Positions 41,987-51,547 are shown, counted from the first letter of the stretch. The stretch: 64,000 bases of DNA from Pseudarthrobacter oxydans (GCF_030812335.1 NZ_JAUSSN010000001.1:596970-660969); one strand, 5' to 3'. The notes: generated by a model not told the origin, from the letters alone. Program-made: numbers and translations.

Positions 41987-44900
41987 CGGAGTCGCCCACC
42001 CTCGCCGCCGCTCTGGCGCCTGTCGATGCCGTGATTCTTGACCTCGACGGCGTGGTCACGGACACCGCGGAGCTTCGCGCAGCCGCGTGGAAGCAGCTCT
42101 TCGACGGTGTCCTCCAGGACCCGCGGCTGCCCGCCGGGACGCGCCGGGACCAGTTCAGCACCGAGGACTACCTGGACCTCGTGGCGGGACGGACCTGGGA
42201 GGATGCGGTCACCACCGTCCTGCGCTCCCGCGGCGGAGCCATCCCGGACGGCTCAGCCGCGGACGGCCCCGGGGAGTGGACCGCCTTCGGCCTCGCAGCA
42301 CGCCAGAACGAACTGTTCGACAAACTGCTCGGCACCAACCCGGTCCGGGCTTTCCCCGGCACCGCGGACCTGCTTGGCAGGTTGAAGGCCGGCCGGGTCC
42401 CCGTCGTGCTCGCCACCTCCGCCAGGAACGCCGGCGCGCTGCTGGCCGCCGCCGGGCTCGCGGACGTCTTCGACCACGTCATCGACGGGCAAACGGCCCT
42501 GGACCGCGACGTCGCGGGAAAACCGGCCCCGGCGCTGCCGCTGGAGGCGGTCCGCCGGCTGGGGATCCCGCCCGCCCGGGCGATGGTGATCGAGGAGTCC
42601 GTCACCGGGGTGGAGGCGGGCCGGCGCGGCGGATTCGGGCTGGTGGTCGGCATCGACCGGGACGGGCGCCGGGATCCGCTGGAAGCCGCGGGCGCCGACG
42701 TCGTCGTCGAGGATGTCAGCCAGCTGGACATCGGCCTCGTCATCACGCACCCGTGGCTGCTGGTCTACGAGGGTTTCGACCCGGCGCACGAGGGCCACCG
42801 CGAGGCCCTCACCACCCTCGGCAACGGATACCTGGCCACCCGGGGAGCCGCTCCGGAGCACCGGGCCGGGGCCGTGCACTATCCCGGCAGCTATCTCGCC
42901 GGGGTCTACAACAGCCTGCACAGTGTGGTCCTGGACCAGGAATCCGACGACGAGCACATGGTCAACATCCCCGACTGGCTGCCCCTGGATCTCCGGATCG
43001 GAGACGGCGGCTGGTGGTCCGAGGACGGGCTCTCGCTCCGCAGCGAGCGGCGCACCCTGGACCTGAAGCGGGCGGTGCTGAGCCGGGAGGCGCTCCTGGA
43101 GGACGACGCCGGCCGGCAGCTGAGACTGCTGCAGCGCCGCCTCGTGTCCATGGCCAGACCGAACCTCGCCGCGCTCGAAACCGTCATCACGGCCGTCGGC
43201 TGGAGCGGGGGCGTCAGCATCCGCAGCGGCTGCGACACGGACGTGACCAACTCCAATGTCCCCGAGGACGCGTCTCTGTCCAGCCGGCATCTGGGGTCCG
43301 TCCAGGCGGCCGCCTCCGCGGCCGGCCCGGGCGTCGCAGGCCTCACGGTGGAAGTCCGGACCGTCACCAGCGGGATCGGGATCGCCCTGGCGCTCCGGAC
43401 CGACGTGTCCGGTGCCGGCGGGGCGGCCGGGTCCGGGATTCCCGAACAGCTGGGCGGGCTGCACACGCACCGCTTCGAGCTTTCCGTGAATGCGGGGGAG
43501 TCGCTGACCGTGCTCAAGACCGTGGCCGTGGCGTCCTCCCGCGACCACGCCATCGCCTCGCCGCTGACGGCCGCCCGCGCCGCCCTGGCCCGCGCACCGG
43601 AAGGTTTCGCTGCCCTGCTGGCCGAGCACGAGGCCGCGTGGGAGATCCTGCTCAAGCCGTTCATCATAGAGTTCGACGCGAGCTCGCAGGCGCAGCTCAT
43701 CCTGAACCTGCACGTCTTCCACCTGCTGCAGACGCTCACCACCCACACTGCCGAACTCGACGCCGGCGTACCGGCCCGCGGACTGCACGGCGAGGGCTAC
43801 CGGGGGCACATCTTCTGGGATGAACTCTTCGTCCTGCCGGTGCTGAATTCGCGGCTGCCCTCCCTCGCCCGGGAGCTGGTCGACTACCGGTGGCGGCGGC
43901 TCGGCGCCGCCCGGGACGCGGCGCGGGCGGCGGGGCTGAAGGGGGCGCTGTTCCCGTGGCAAAGCGGCAGCGACGGCACGGAACAGACACCGAAGCTGCT
44001 GTTCAACCGGCGGTCCGGGCACTGGATGCCGGATTACTCCCGGCTCCAGCGCCATGTCGGCCTCGCCGTCGCCTACAACGCGTGGCAGTATTTCGAGGCG
44101 ACCCAGGACCGCGGCTGGCTGACCGAGCACGGGGCGGAAATCATCGTCGACGTCGCCCGGATGTTCGCGTCGATGGCGGAGTTCGACCCGGCGGACGACC
44201 GCTTCCACCTCCGGGGCGTTATGGGCCCGGATGAATACCACACCGGGAACCCCGGCGACCCGGGCGGCGGACTGAACGACAACGCGTACACCAACGTCAT
44301 GGCCGCCTGGGTGTTCGACCAGGCCGTCTGGATCATGCATTCGGTCCGGGGGTTCGACATGGAGGAGCTGCGCGCCCGGCTGCTGGTCACCGCCGCCGAG
44401 ATCGAGGCCTGGGAACACCTCAGCCGGCGCATGTTCGTTCCGTTCCACGACGACGGGGTGATCAGCCAGTTCGACGGCTACAGCGCGCTGCGGGAACTGG
44501 ACTGGAAGCACTACCGCCGCAGCTACGGGCTGATCGAGCGGCTGGACCTGATCCTGGAGGCGGAGGGGGACAGCACCAACCACTACCGGCTGGCCAAACA
44601 GGCCGACGTGCTGATGCTGCTGTACGTTCTGGGCGAGGACCAGCTCATCCAGTTCCTGGCCCGGATGGGTTACGCCGTCACCTCCGCGCAGATGGCCGCC
44701 ACTGTGGACTTCTACCTCGCCAGGACGGCGCACGGATCCACGCTCAGCCGGGTGGCCCACGCCTCGGTGCTGGCGCAGCGGGACCCCGAGCGGGCGTGGG
44801 CGGTGTTCCGGGAGGCCCTCGACGCGGACCTGGACGACACCCAGGGCGGGACCACCAGCTCCGGCATCCACCTGGGCGCCATGGCCGGGACGATCGACGT

Positions 44901-45165
44901 CGTCCAGCGCAGCTTCGCCGGGCTGCGGATCACCCGCGACGCCCTCGATTTCGCGCCCCGCCTGCCCGTCGAGCTCAGCCGCCTGGATTTCCACGTCCGC
45001 TACCGGGACCAGATGCTCGCCGTCCAGCTCGAACGCGACCGGCTGACGGTGTCCGCGGCCCCCGGGGACGCCGCCCCGGTGCTGGTGCGGGTGGGAACCC
45101 GGCGGGTGCTCCTCAGGGCTGGCCAGGACCACGTGTTCCTGCGCACGGAGGGCTGGCCCGGCTGA
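41983..45165 (+). CDS. Fusion of beta-phosphoglucomutase and GH65 phosphorylase
   Basis: 1060 residues. Residues 1-240 form a HAD mutase with nucleophile Asp20 and acid/base Asp22 in LDLDGVVTD, and motif IV VIEESVTGVEAG. Residues from about 255 onward form a full GH65 enzyme with GYRGHIFWDELF and general acid Glu751 in GPDEY. Fusing the two gives a phosphorylase whose beta-glucose 1-phosphate goes straight to the mutase. This is a second, separate version of the 4.2-7.4 kb pair and is of the actinobacterial Rv3401-like subfamily by its motifs. The start (ATGA overlap) is coupled to the deacetylase. Confidence 0.92.
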   Translation: MTESPTLAAALAPVDAVILDLDGVVTDTAELRAAAWKQLFDGVLQDPRLPAGTRRDQFSTEDYLDLVAGRTWEDAVTTVLRSRGGAIPDGSAADGPGEWTAFGLAARQNELFDKLLGTNPVRAFPGTADLLGRLKAGRVPVVLATSARNAGALLAAAGLADVFDHVIDGQTALDRDVAGKPAPALPLEAVRRLGIPPARAMVIEESVTGVEAGRRGGFGLVVGIDRDGRRDPLEAAGADVVVEDVSQLDIGLVITHPWLLVYEGFDPAHEGHREALTTLGNGYLATRGAAPEHRAGAVHYPGSYLAGVYNSLHSVVLDQESDDEHMVNIPDWLPLDLRIGDGGWWSEDGLSLRSERRTLDLKRAVLSREALLEDDAGRQLRLLQRRLVSMARPNLAALETVITAVGWSGGVSIRSGCDTDVTNSNVPEDASLSSRHLGSVQAAASAAGPGVAGLTVEVRTVTSGIGIALALRTDVSGAGGAAGSGIPEQLGGLHTHRFELSVNAGESLTVLKTVAVASSRDHAIASPLTAARAALARAPEGFAALLAEHEAAWEILLKPFIIEFDASSQAQLILNLHVFHLLQTLTTHTAELDAGVPARGLHGEGYRGHIFWDELFVLPVLNSRLPSLARELVDYRWRRLGAARDAARAAGLKGALFPWQSGSDGTEQTPKLLFNRRSGHWMPDYSRLQRHVGLAVAYNAWQYFEATQDRGWLTEHGAEIIVDVARMFASMAEFDPADDRFHLRGVMGPDEYHTGNPGDPGGGLNDNAYTNVMAAWVFDQAVWIMHSVRGFDMEELRARLLVTAAEIEAWEHLSRRMFVPFHDDGVISQFDGYSALRELDWKHYRRSYGLIERLDLILEAEGDSTNHYRLAKQADVLMLLYVLGEDQLIQFLARMGYAVTSAQMAATVDFYLARTAHGSTLSRVAHASVLAQRDPERAWAVFREALDADLDDTQGGTTSSGIHLGAMAGTIDVVQRSFAGLRITRDALDFAPRLPVELSRLDFHVRYRDQMLAVQLERDRLTVSAAPGDAAPVLVRVGTRRVLLRAGQDHVFLRTEGWPG

Positions 45166-45196
45166 CCAGTCTGATCCCGCTGACCGGTCTGATCCG
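45161..45196. repeat. 18-bp tandem repeat at the fusion gene's stop
   Basis: GCTGACCAGTCTGATCCC is followed directly by GCTGACCGGTCTGATCCG (16 of 18 identical). The first copy contains the TGA stop codon of the GH65 fusion. It lies in the 50-bp gap before the convergent dehydrogenase. Confidence 0.7.
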
Positions 45197-45214
45197 GCGG
45201 GCGCGCCGGGCCGG

Positions 45215-46222
45215 CTACGGGGCGTCCATCCGGAGCACCGCCGCTCCCGTGACCCGGTCCTCCGACAGGTCCAGCAGGGCCTTGTCCGCAGCCGAGAACG
45301 GATAGGGCACAGTGGTGGGGCGCAGCGGGATCTCCGCGGCGACGCGGAAGAACTCCTCGCCGTCGGCCCGGGTGTTGGCCGTGACGCTGCGCAGCTGGCG
45401 TTCCTGGAACAGCTCCGCGGCGTAGTGCAGCGGCGGAATGTCACTCAGGTGGATGCCGGCGACGGCGAGCGTGCCGCCCCGGTCCAGGGCACGCAGGGCC
45501 ACCGGAACCAGGCTGCCGGCCGGGGCGAAGAGGATGGCGGAATCCAGCGGATCCGGCGGCTGCTCGTCGGCGCCGCCGGCAAAGGTCGCCCCCAGCTCGA
45601 GGGCGAGGGCGCGTGCTTCCTCGGACCGTGTCATCACGTACACACGGGCGCCCTGGAAGAGGGCGATCTGGGCCGCCAGGTGGGCGGATCCGCCGAAGCC
45701 GTAGATCCCCAGCCGGCCGCCGATGGGCAGGTCGGCGCGGCCGAGGGCGCGGTAGCCAATGATTCCCGCGCACAGCAGGGGTGCGGCCTCCTCGTCCGAG
45801 AAGCTTGGCGGGAGCCGGTAGGCAAAGTTTTCGGCCACGGTGATGAGTTCGGCGTAGCCGCCGTCGCGGTCCCAGCCGGTGAACACGGGGAAGAGGCAGA
45901 GGTTCTCCGCGCCGCGCAGGCAGAAGCGGCACGTGCCGCAGGTCCTGCCCAGCCAGGCGACGCCCACGCGTTCTCCGGGGGAGAACCGCGTGGCGCGGGC
46001 CCCGCACGTGATGACTTCGCCGACGACTTCGTGTCCCGGGATGACGCCGGGGTGCCGCGGCGCGAGGTCGCCCTCGGCCAGGTGCAGGTCGGTGCGGCAG
46101 ACGCCGCACACCCGGACCCGCAACAGCACCTCCCCGGGGCCCGGCCGGGGGTCGGGGCACTCGTCCGCCACCAGGGGGCCGCTTCTCATCGGCCCGGGCT
46201 GTCCTACGCGCCAGGCTCGCAC
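45215..46222 (-). CDS. Zinc-dependent alcohol dehydrogenase (AdhA type)
   Basis: 335 residues. [15 protein letters not shown] holds the catalytic zinc Cys, followed by PGHEVVGEV with the zinc His-Glu. The structural zinc site has four Cys in [16 protein letters not shown], and [16 protein letters not shown] is the NAD-binding motif. It belongs to the cinnamyl/aryl-alcohol-like AdhA group, oxidising primary alcohols with NAD(P). It seems monocistronic. Confidence 0.92.
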   Translation of the reverse strand: MRAWRVGQPGPMRSGPLVADECPDPRPGPGEVLLRVRVCGVCRTDLHLAEGDLAPRHPGVIPGHEVVGEVITCGARATRFSPGERVGVAWLGRTCGTCRFCLRGAENLCLFPVFTGWDRDGGYAELITVAENFAYRLPPSFSDEEAAPLLCAGIIGYRALGRADLPIGGRLGIYGFGGSAHLAAQIALFQGARVYVMTRSEEARALALELGATFAGGADEQPPDPLDSAILFAPAGSLVPVALRALDRGGTLAVAGIHLSDIPPLHYAAELFQERQLRSVTANTRADGEEFFRVAAEIPLRPTTVPYPFSAADKALLDLSEDRVTGAAVLRMDAP

Positions 46223-46285
46223 GGGCGTCCTCCTCTGCTAAAACCTCCAGCTCCCCTCTGAAGGCGGTGGTCCGGTGGAGCGGGG

Positions 46286-47197
46286 TCAGCGCGTAATCAG
46301 GACATTGCAGCGCGCTTTGTTCAGGACCCTGGTGACGGTGTTGCCCGGGCCGCCCTCACGGTTGTGGGTTCCAATCACCAGTACTTCGGCGTCTCCGGCG
46401 GCCGCCAGCAGCTCCTTGGACGCCGCGTGGCCTTCCCGCAGGACCCCGGAGACCGACAGCTCCGGGGCGAGGTTACGGGCCTCCTCCACGGTGTGGTCCA
46501 GGAGTTCCTGGCCGTGCAGCGGGCCATGCCGTCCGTGCCTTTCCCGGGCTGCGCCGCCGGACTGGTCGATGTGGACGATCTGGAGGTTGGTGCCCAGCAT
46601 CCCCGCCAGCCGGGCGGCGGCGGCCAGCGCCGCGGAACTCCGGGAGGTTCCGTCGATGCCAACGACGACAGGGCCGGCAGCCTGGCCGGGGCTGCGCGGC
46701 CGGCGGATGACCATTAAAGGGCAGGGGGAGGAGCCGGCCAGGTCGAGGCAGACTGATCCGGCAACATGGCCCAGCACGCCGCCGAGACCGCGGCTGCTGA
46801 CCACCAGGAGGCGGGCATCACGGGCGGCGTCGCGCAGCACGGCAGCCGGGAGCCCTGCTTCCATGACACCCTCGACGCCGGAATCGGGTTCCGCGGTGGC
46901 GGCGGCCGTGTCCCGGGCCCGCACGGCCGGCGCGGCGGCGGCGGCCGTGCGGGCCAGCTCCACGCCTTCCGCCAGGACTACCTCGGCCGCGTGCCGCAGC
47001 CCGCTGCCCTCGACGCCCTTGACCGGTCCGAGCTTCTTGGTGAAGACGGGCCAGATCCAGGCATGCACGACGCGGAGCCGGTACCCTCCGGCGGCCGCGT
47101 ACTCCGCGGCCCACCGGACGGCCGCCTGCGCCGCCTCGGACCCGTCGTAGCCCACTGCCACGGTGGTGCGTTCGTCCCCTGCGGCGGGTGCCGTCAT
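46286..47197 (-). CDS. Universal stress protein with two UspA domains
   Basis: 303 residues. Domain 1 (about 10-155) ends in the ATP-binding SSRGLGGVLGHVAGSV. Domain 2 (about 160-303) begins VVVGIDGTSRSS and ends GTHNREGGPGNTVTRVLNKA, with a less perfect G-x2-G-x9-G pattern. Tandem UspA proteins are typical of actinobacteria and mycobacteria under hypoxia or stationary phase. It sits 74 bp after the BrkB gene on the same strand and may share its transcript. Confidence 0.92.
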   Translation of the reverse strand: MTAPAAGDERTTVAVGYDGSEAAQAAVRWAAEYAAAGGYRLRVVHAWIWPVFTKKLGPVKGVEGSGLRHAAEVVLAEGVELARTAAAAAPAVRARDTAAATAEPDSGVEGVMEAGLPAAVLRDAARDARLLVVSSRGLGGVLGHVAGSVCLDLAGSSPCPLMVIRRPRSPGQAAGPVVVGIDGTSRSSAALAAAARLAGMLGTNLQIVHIDQSGGAARERHGRHGPLHGQELLDHTVEEARNLAPELSVSGVLREGHAASKELLAAAGDAEVLVIGTHNREGGPGNTVTRVLNKARCNVLITR

Positions 47198-47271
47198 GCG
47201 TCCTCCCGGTCAGCCAAGTCCGCCCTCGGGCGGCACTTTGCCCCCAGTAGAACGCAGGGTCCAGGAAAGGG

Positions 47272-48438
47272 CTAGGGGCTTTGGTCCCGCTGGTTGCGGG
47301 GATCCTGGTCCCGGGGGGACCGGGAATCCGTCGCGGCCCCCGTGTCCGCGCCGCCGCTCCGCTCACGCAGTTCGCGGCCGTGCTGGATGTCTTCTTCCTC
47401 CCGGGCCTGCAGCTTGTCGCTCTGTTTGGTGTCGCGGGGCGGCAACTGGATGGTTTCCTCGGCTTCGATGCCGGCCTGGAGCTGGCGGCCGCGCTCCATC
47501 TCGGCGTCGAATTCGGCGCCGAACAGCAGCGACATGTTGAGGATCCAGAGCCACAGCAGCGAAATGATGACGCCGCCGATCGTGCCGTAGGTCTCGTTGT
47601 AACTGCTGAAGTTGGCGACGTAGAAGCCGAAGGCCAGGGAGGCCAGCAGGAAGATCACCAGGGCGATCAGGGACCCGAGGCTCATCCAGCGGAACTTGGG
47701 CTGCTTCACGTTGGGTGTGGCGTAGTAGAGGATCGCGATCGCTGCTACCACGAGCAGCACGATGAGGGGCCACTTGGCGATGTTCCAAATGGTCAGGACC
47801 ACCCCGCCCAGGCCAAGGGCGTTGCCGACGGACTCCGCCACCGGGCCGCTGAGGACCAGCATGGCGGCCAGCAGCACCACGATCAGCACGGTGGCGATGG
47901 TGACCGCGAGCATGGTTCCACGGAGCTTGATGAACGGCCGGCCCTCGTCGACTTCGTAGATCCGGTTCATGGCCCGGCCAAACGCCCCCACATAACCGGA
48001 GGCCGACCACAGCGCGGTGAGAATACCGAGGACCAGCGTGAGTCCGGCGGCGGAGGAGCTGCTGAGCTGTTCGACCGGCTCGCGGACGGCCTCCACCGTC
48101 TCGGCCGGTGCAAAGCCCTGGACGATCTCCAGCAGCGCGCCCGTGGTTTTCTCGGGCTGTCCAAAGATGCCCAGCAGCGACACGAGGGCCAGCAGCGCCG
48201 GGAAAATCGAGAGCACCGAGTAGTAGGTCAGGGCCGCGGCGAGGTCGGGGCACTGGTCCTTGGTGAATTCGCGGAAGGTCTTCTTGGCGATGTACCGCCA
48301 CGAGGGCTTGGTGACCTCCGTGGGGCTGTCCGGTTTGCGTGCGTCGTCCGGTGCCGGCGCCGTGCGGGCCTTGGCGGTGCTGCTCTCCTGGGTTTCGGCG
48401 TCGGCCGGCGTTGCTGCCGCGGCGGGGTTCTTGGACAT
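47272..48438 (-). CDS. YihY/BrkB family membrane protein
   Basis: 388 residues. Hydrophilic N- and C-terminal tails flank six membrane helices. Family blocks are DQCPDLAAALTYYSVLSIFPALLALVSLLG and, near the end, YGTIGGVIISLLWLWILNMSLLFGAEFDAE. The charged tail continues with many Arg and Asp. The function of the family is not settled. It lies 84 bp after the DUF3618 gene on the same strand, likely the distal part of the stress-membrane operon. Confidence 0.9.
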   Translation of the reverse strand: MSKNPAAAATPADAETQESSTAKARTAPAPDDARKPDSPTEVTKPSWRYIAKKTFREFTKDQCPDLAAALTYYSVLSIFPALLALVSLLGIFGQPEKTTGALLEIVQGFAPAETVEAVREPVEQLSSSSAAGLTLVLGILTALWSASGYVGAFGRAMNRIYEVDEGRPFIKLRGTMLAVTIATVLIVVLLAAMLVLSGPVAESVGNALGLGGVVLTIWNIAKWPLIVLLVVAAIAILYYATPNVKQPKFRWMSLGSLIALVIFLLASLAFGFYVANFSSYNETYGTIGGVIISLLWLWILNMSLLFGAEFDAEMERGRQLQAGIEAEETIQLPPRDTKQSDKLQAREEEDIQHGRELRERSGGADTGAATDSRSPRDQDPRNQRDQSP

Positions 48439-48522
48439 GGGAATTCTTCCTTCGGGGGTTAAGTGCGTCAGCCGGCCGCCCGGCGCGTGAGCGCGGGAAC
48501 GGCCGGCCGGGTGCCAGCGGGA

Positions 48523-49131
48523 TCAGGCCTGCTGGACGTTGTCCTTGGCCACGGCGGTCCGGTCCTTGACGTCGGCCACGGCGCCCTGGCCTTCGGCCTT
48601 GACGTGCTCGGTCGCGTCAGCGGCGGTGGCCTTGACGTTGTCCATCGCTGCCTGGGCGGGTTCCTTGAGTCCCTCGGCGACGTGTTTGGCGGCCTCGGTG
48701 AGTTCCGTGGTGAGCGGTTCGGCCGCGGTCTTCAGGGCATCCGCGGCTTCGCGTTCCTTCTGGCTGGCCGGGATCAGGGAGGAAACCAGCAGCCCGGCCC
48801 CGAACGCGATCAGGCCTGCCGCGAGCGGGTTGCCCTGGGTCTTGGTCCTGACCTGCGCGGGGGCGTCCCCGATGGCTGCGCCGGCGTCGCCCAGGTGCGC
48901 CCCGGCGGTGCCGGTGGCGGAGTGGACATTGCCAGCGGTGTGGTCGGCGACTCCCATGACTTTCTCCTTCACTCCAAAGACGGCGTCCTTGACGTTTTCT
49001 TTAACTTTGTCGGTCTGGCGCTGGACGATGTGGGACGGGGTGACCTTGTCCGCTACGGCATCGACATTGGTGCCCAGCCGCGCGCGGGTTGCTTCGATAT
49101 CTGCTCGGATGACATCCGGGTTCTCACTCAT
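48523..49131 (-). CDS. DUF3618 protein (YqjD-like)
   Basis: 202 residues. The N-terminal DUF3618 motif is SENPDVIRADIEATRARLGTNVDAVADKV. A single membrane helix (about 104-122) and Ala/Lys/Glu-rich coiled segments follow, the latter resembling late-embryogenesis-like helices. Proteins of this layout are likened to E. coli YqjD, which is membrane-anchored and binds ribosomes in stationary phase; that parallel is inference. It comes 18 bp after the holin-like gene. Confidence 0.88.
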   Translation of the reverse strand: MSENPDVIRADIEATRARLGTNVDAVADKVTPSHIVQRQTDKVKENVKDAVFGVKEKVMGVADHTAGNVHSATGTAGAHLGDAGAAIGDAPAQVRTKTQGNPLAAGLIAFGAGLLVSSLIPASQKEREAADALKTAAEPLTTELTEAAKHVAEGLKEPAQAAMDNVKATAADATEHVKAEGQGAVADVKDRTAVAKDNVQQA

Positions 49132-49149
49132 CGTGTTTCCTCGCTGTAT

Positions 49150-49563
49150 TTAGGGGGTGGGCTTGAGCGTGGGCGGGATTTCCTGCAGCGTCTCGGCGGT
49201 CTGGGGCATGCCCTTGATCGCGTTGAGTTCCTTGCGGCCCCTGGCTGCCAGGATCGCGGCGACGACTCCCCAGATGAGGGCGACGACGACGCCGGACCAG
49301 CCCAGGCCCATGACGGTCCCGAGCGCCCACCAGAGCGCCAGGGACAGGAACAACAGGACGAAGTGGCCGGCGACGCCGGCGCCGGCCAGCATCCCCGCGC
49401 CTTTCCCGGCACGGGTTGCGGACTGCCTGAGTTCGACCTTCGCCAGCTCGACTTCCTGCCGCATCAGGGTGGACATGTCCCGCGTGACCTCGCCCAGCAG
49501 ATCACCCAGCGACGTCGTCTCAGCCTTGGCGTGCGCGCCGGTCTGGGGCATTTCGCTGGTCAT
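49150..49563 (-). CDS. Actinobacterial holin-like membrane protein (Phage_holin_3_6/DUF1469, YqjE-like)
   Basis: 137 residues. An amphipathic N-terminal part with LLGEVTRDMSTLMRQEVELAKVEL precedes two membrane helices and a short basic tail. The family is named after phage holins but is usually a chromosomal YqjE-like membrane protein beside DUF3618/YqjD genes, as here. The ATG overlaps the stop of the upstream gene by four bases. Confidence 0.88.
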   Translation of the reverse strand: MTSEMPQTGAHAKAETTSLGDLLGEVTRDMSTLMRQEVELAKVELRQSATRAGKGAGMLAGAGVAGHFVLLFLSLALWWALGTVMGLGWSGVVVALIWGVVAAILAARGRKELNAIKGMPQTAETLQEIPPTLKPTP

Positions 49564-50423
49564 CGACGGCCACCGTCAAAGGGATCATCACGGAACGGAT
49601 CCTGTCGGGCCGGGTCCGTCACCACAGGCTCGGAGGCCCAGCGGTCCTGCCGGCCACGGTCACCGAGCGGATCGGCGTCGAGCGGGTTGGGCGGGTAGGT
49701 CTCGGCAAAGCCCGCCGTCGTGGTCTCCGGGGCAGGCATCTGCACGGGCGGCGGCGGAACGGCCATGCCGGTGTCGGGGACTCTGGTGACCGGGGTCGTG
49801 GCGACGCCAGCGGCGCCCGTTTCCGGAGCTCCGGCGCTCAGGCTGCGGCTCAGCCGCCCGGCCAGGACGCCGGCGCCGGCCGCGAGCAGCAGGAACGTGC
49901 CGGGGCGCTGGCGGGCGAAGGATTTCACCTCGGTCAGCAGCGAACCCGGGTCCCGGGCATCGAGCCAGCCGGCGACGGCGGAAGACCGTTCGGCCGCCTG
50001 GCGCACGAGGTCGCTGGCGACGCCGGGCTGATCGGAGGCCGCGGCCATGGTCTGCAATTCGGTGGAAATCGAGCGCAGGCCCTCTGCGACTTTCTGCTGC
50101 TGAGTGCCGGCCTGGTCGGTGAGGTCGGACTTGGCCTGGTACAGGAGATCCCGGGCGTTCGTCTTCACTTCGGCCGCGACGTTGGCGGCTTCGGTTTTGG
50201 CGGTCTCGGCCACGGTCTGGGCGGAATCGGTGGCCTGGCGCTTCACGTCGGCTGCCTCGTCCCGCGCGGCATCGGTCTTGGAGGCCCCGTTCTCGGTGGA
50301 GGTGCCGGATGAGCTGCCCTTCGGCGTCGGCGGGAAGGTGGTTTCGGGCCGGAGGGGAGTCTGCTGGGTGGTGGCCGTGGGAGTGCGGTAGCTACCGTCC
50401 TGGGGCCATTGGTTCTCTGTCAT
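49560..50423 (-). CDS. Coiled-coil membrane protein, first gene of the yqjDE-like operon
   Basis: 287 residues. The Thr/Pro-rich N-terminus is followed by a long Ala/Thr/Glu/Lys helical region (about 45-145) with apolipoprotein-like heptads. A hydrophobic helix near FLLLAAGAGVLAGRLSRSL is followed by a Pro/Asp-rich tail. It has the same overall plan as the DUF3618 partner. The stop overlaps the holin-like ATG. The AT-rich dyad at 50480-50511 is its probable promoter region. Confidence 0.8.
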   Translation of the reverse strand: MTENQWPQDGSYRTPTATTQQTPLRPETTFPPTPKGSSSGTSTENGASKTDAARDEAADVKRQATDSAQTVAETAKTEAANVAAEVKTNARDLLYQAKSDLTDQAGTQQQKVAEGLRSISTELQTMAAASDQPGVASDLVRQAAERSSAVAGWLDARDPGSLLTEVKSFARQRPGTFLLLAAGAGVLAGRLSRSLSAGAPETGAAGVATTPVTRVPDTGMAVPPPPVQMPAPETTTAGFAETYPPNPLDADPLGDRGRQDRWASEPVVTDPARQDPFRDDPFDGGRR

Positions 50424-50479
50424 CTTCGCTCTCTTTTCAAGATCGGCTGCTGATCACAACCAGCATTAACTGGAGAGAT

Positions 50480-50511
50480 AATAGTAAGCATGATTACTAA
50501 AGAATAGTAAG
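50480..50511. promoter_or_regulatory. AT-rich dyad and direct repeat TAGTAA
   Basis: TAGTAA at 50482-50487 is mirrored by TTACTA at 50494-50499 across six bases. AATAGTAAG is also repeated directly at 50480-50488 and 50503-50511 (23-bp period). It is the most AT-rich stretch in this neighbourhood and lies 60-90 bp upstream of the membrane-stress operon, on its minus strand. Confidence 0.6.
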
Positions 50512-50626
50512 TACCCTTTGCTTAATTTTTTGCCGCAGGAGCGCATCCTGCGGGGCCGGGGCCCGCGGTGAAGCCCGCCCGGCCGGTGAACTAGGCTTGA
50601 AACATGAGCAAAACGGTGCACGGCTG

Positions 50627-51547
50627 ATGGCCAAGCGGGGCAGGGCTGCCAGCCGGAGCAACACCGAAAAGGCCGCCGGAGTGGTGGAGATCCCGAAGGG
50701 CAGCCGCCCCGAGGGGCCCTTGGAAGGCATCTACTACATCGACACCGGTGACTGCGAACTGATCGCCGACCAGGACAACTCCAACGGCTGGCTGCTGCGG
50801 ATCAACGGGGTGATGAGCTCGCACATCGACCTGGCCGATCCGCTGTTCCTCGACTTCGAATACATGCGCTGGATCTCGGCCCTGGTGGAATCGCGCTGGC
50901 CGCGGGACTCCCGGGCGAAGCTGCGAGCCTTGCACCTGGGCGGCGGAGCATGCTCCCTGGCGCGCTACTTCCACGCCGCCTACCCGGAGGCCCGCCAGGT
51001 GGTGGTCGAACTCGACGGCAAACTCGCCGAATATGTCCGGGGCTGGTTCGACCTGCCGAAGGCGCCGCTGATGCGCCTGCGGGTCGGGGAGGCCCGTGAG
51101 GTCACCGAAAGCCTCACTCCCCAGACCCGGGACCTGATCATCCGCGACGTGTTCGCCGGCTCGCTGACGCCGCGGCCGCTCACCACGCGGGAGTTCAACG
51201 AGCACGCCAAGCGTGTCCTGGCCCCCGGGGGGATCTACGTGGTGAACTCCGGCGACGCGCCGGACCTGAAAAACGCCCGGGAGGACGCCGCGACCATCGC
51301 GGAGACCTTCAAGCACACCATCATCATCGCGGACCCCGCCATGCTCAAAGGCCGGCGGTACGGGAACATGATCATGGCCGGCAGCGACCTGCCGTTCGAC
51401 GACGACCCGGGACTGGCGCGGCGCCTGCTGGGCGGCGCGGTGCCCGCCCACATCTGGAACGACGCCAAAGTCCGGGCCTTCGCGGCCGGCGCCCCGGTCC
51501 GCCGCGACCCGAAACCCGCCGAACCGGCGCCGTCGGCTGCTCCGTAA
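50627..51547 (+). CDS. Spermidine-synthase-like methyltransferase-fold protein
   Basis: 306 residues from the ATG at 50627; a TTG at 50597 would add ten. The Rossmann core has ALHLGGGACSLARYFHAAYP and VVVELDGKLAEY, the polyamine aminopropyltransferase pattern, but the fuller SpeE active-site Asp-Tyr set is not obvious. Stand-alone proteins of this group are common in actinobacteria and their substrates are unclear. The stop codon lies in the left arm of an intergenic palindrome. Confidence 0.8.
   Translation: MAKRGRAASRSNTEKAAGVVEIPKGSRPEGPLEGIYYIDTGDCELIADQDNSNGWLLRINGVMSSHIDLADPLFLDFEYMRWISALVESRWPRDSRAKLRALHLGGGACSLARYFHAAYPEARQVVVELDGKLAEYVRGWFDLPKAPLMRLRVGEAREVTESLTPQTRDLIIRDVFAGSLTPRPLTTREFNEHAKRVLAPGGIYVVNSGDAPDLKNAREDAATIAETFKHTIIIADPAMLKGRRYGNMIMAGSDLPFDDDPGLARRLLGGAVPAHIWNDAKVRAFAAGAPVRRDPKPAEPAPSAAP

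Noticed and set aside
42253..45444. 1063-codon open frame antisense to the phosphorylase fusion
   Set aside because: No protein family pattern and no ribosome site; the plus-strand gene has full GH65 and HAD motifs.
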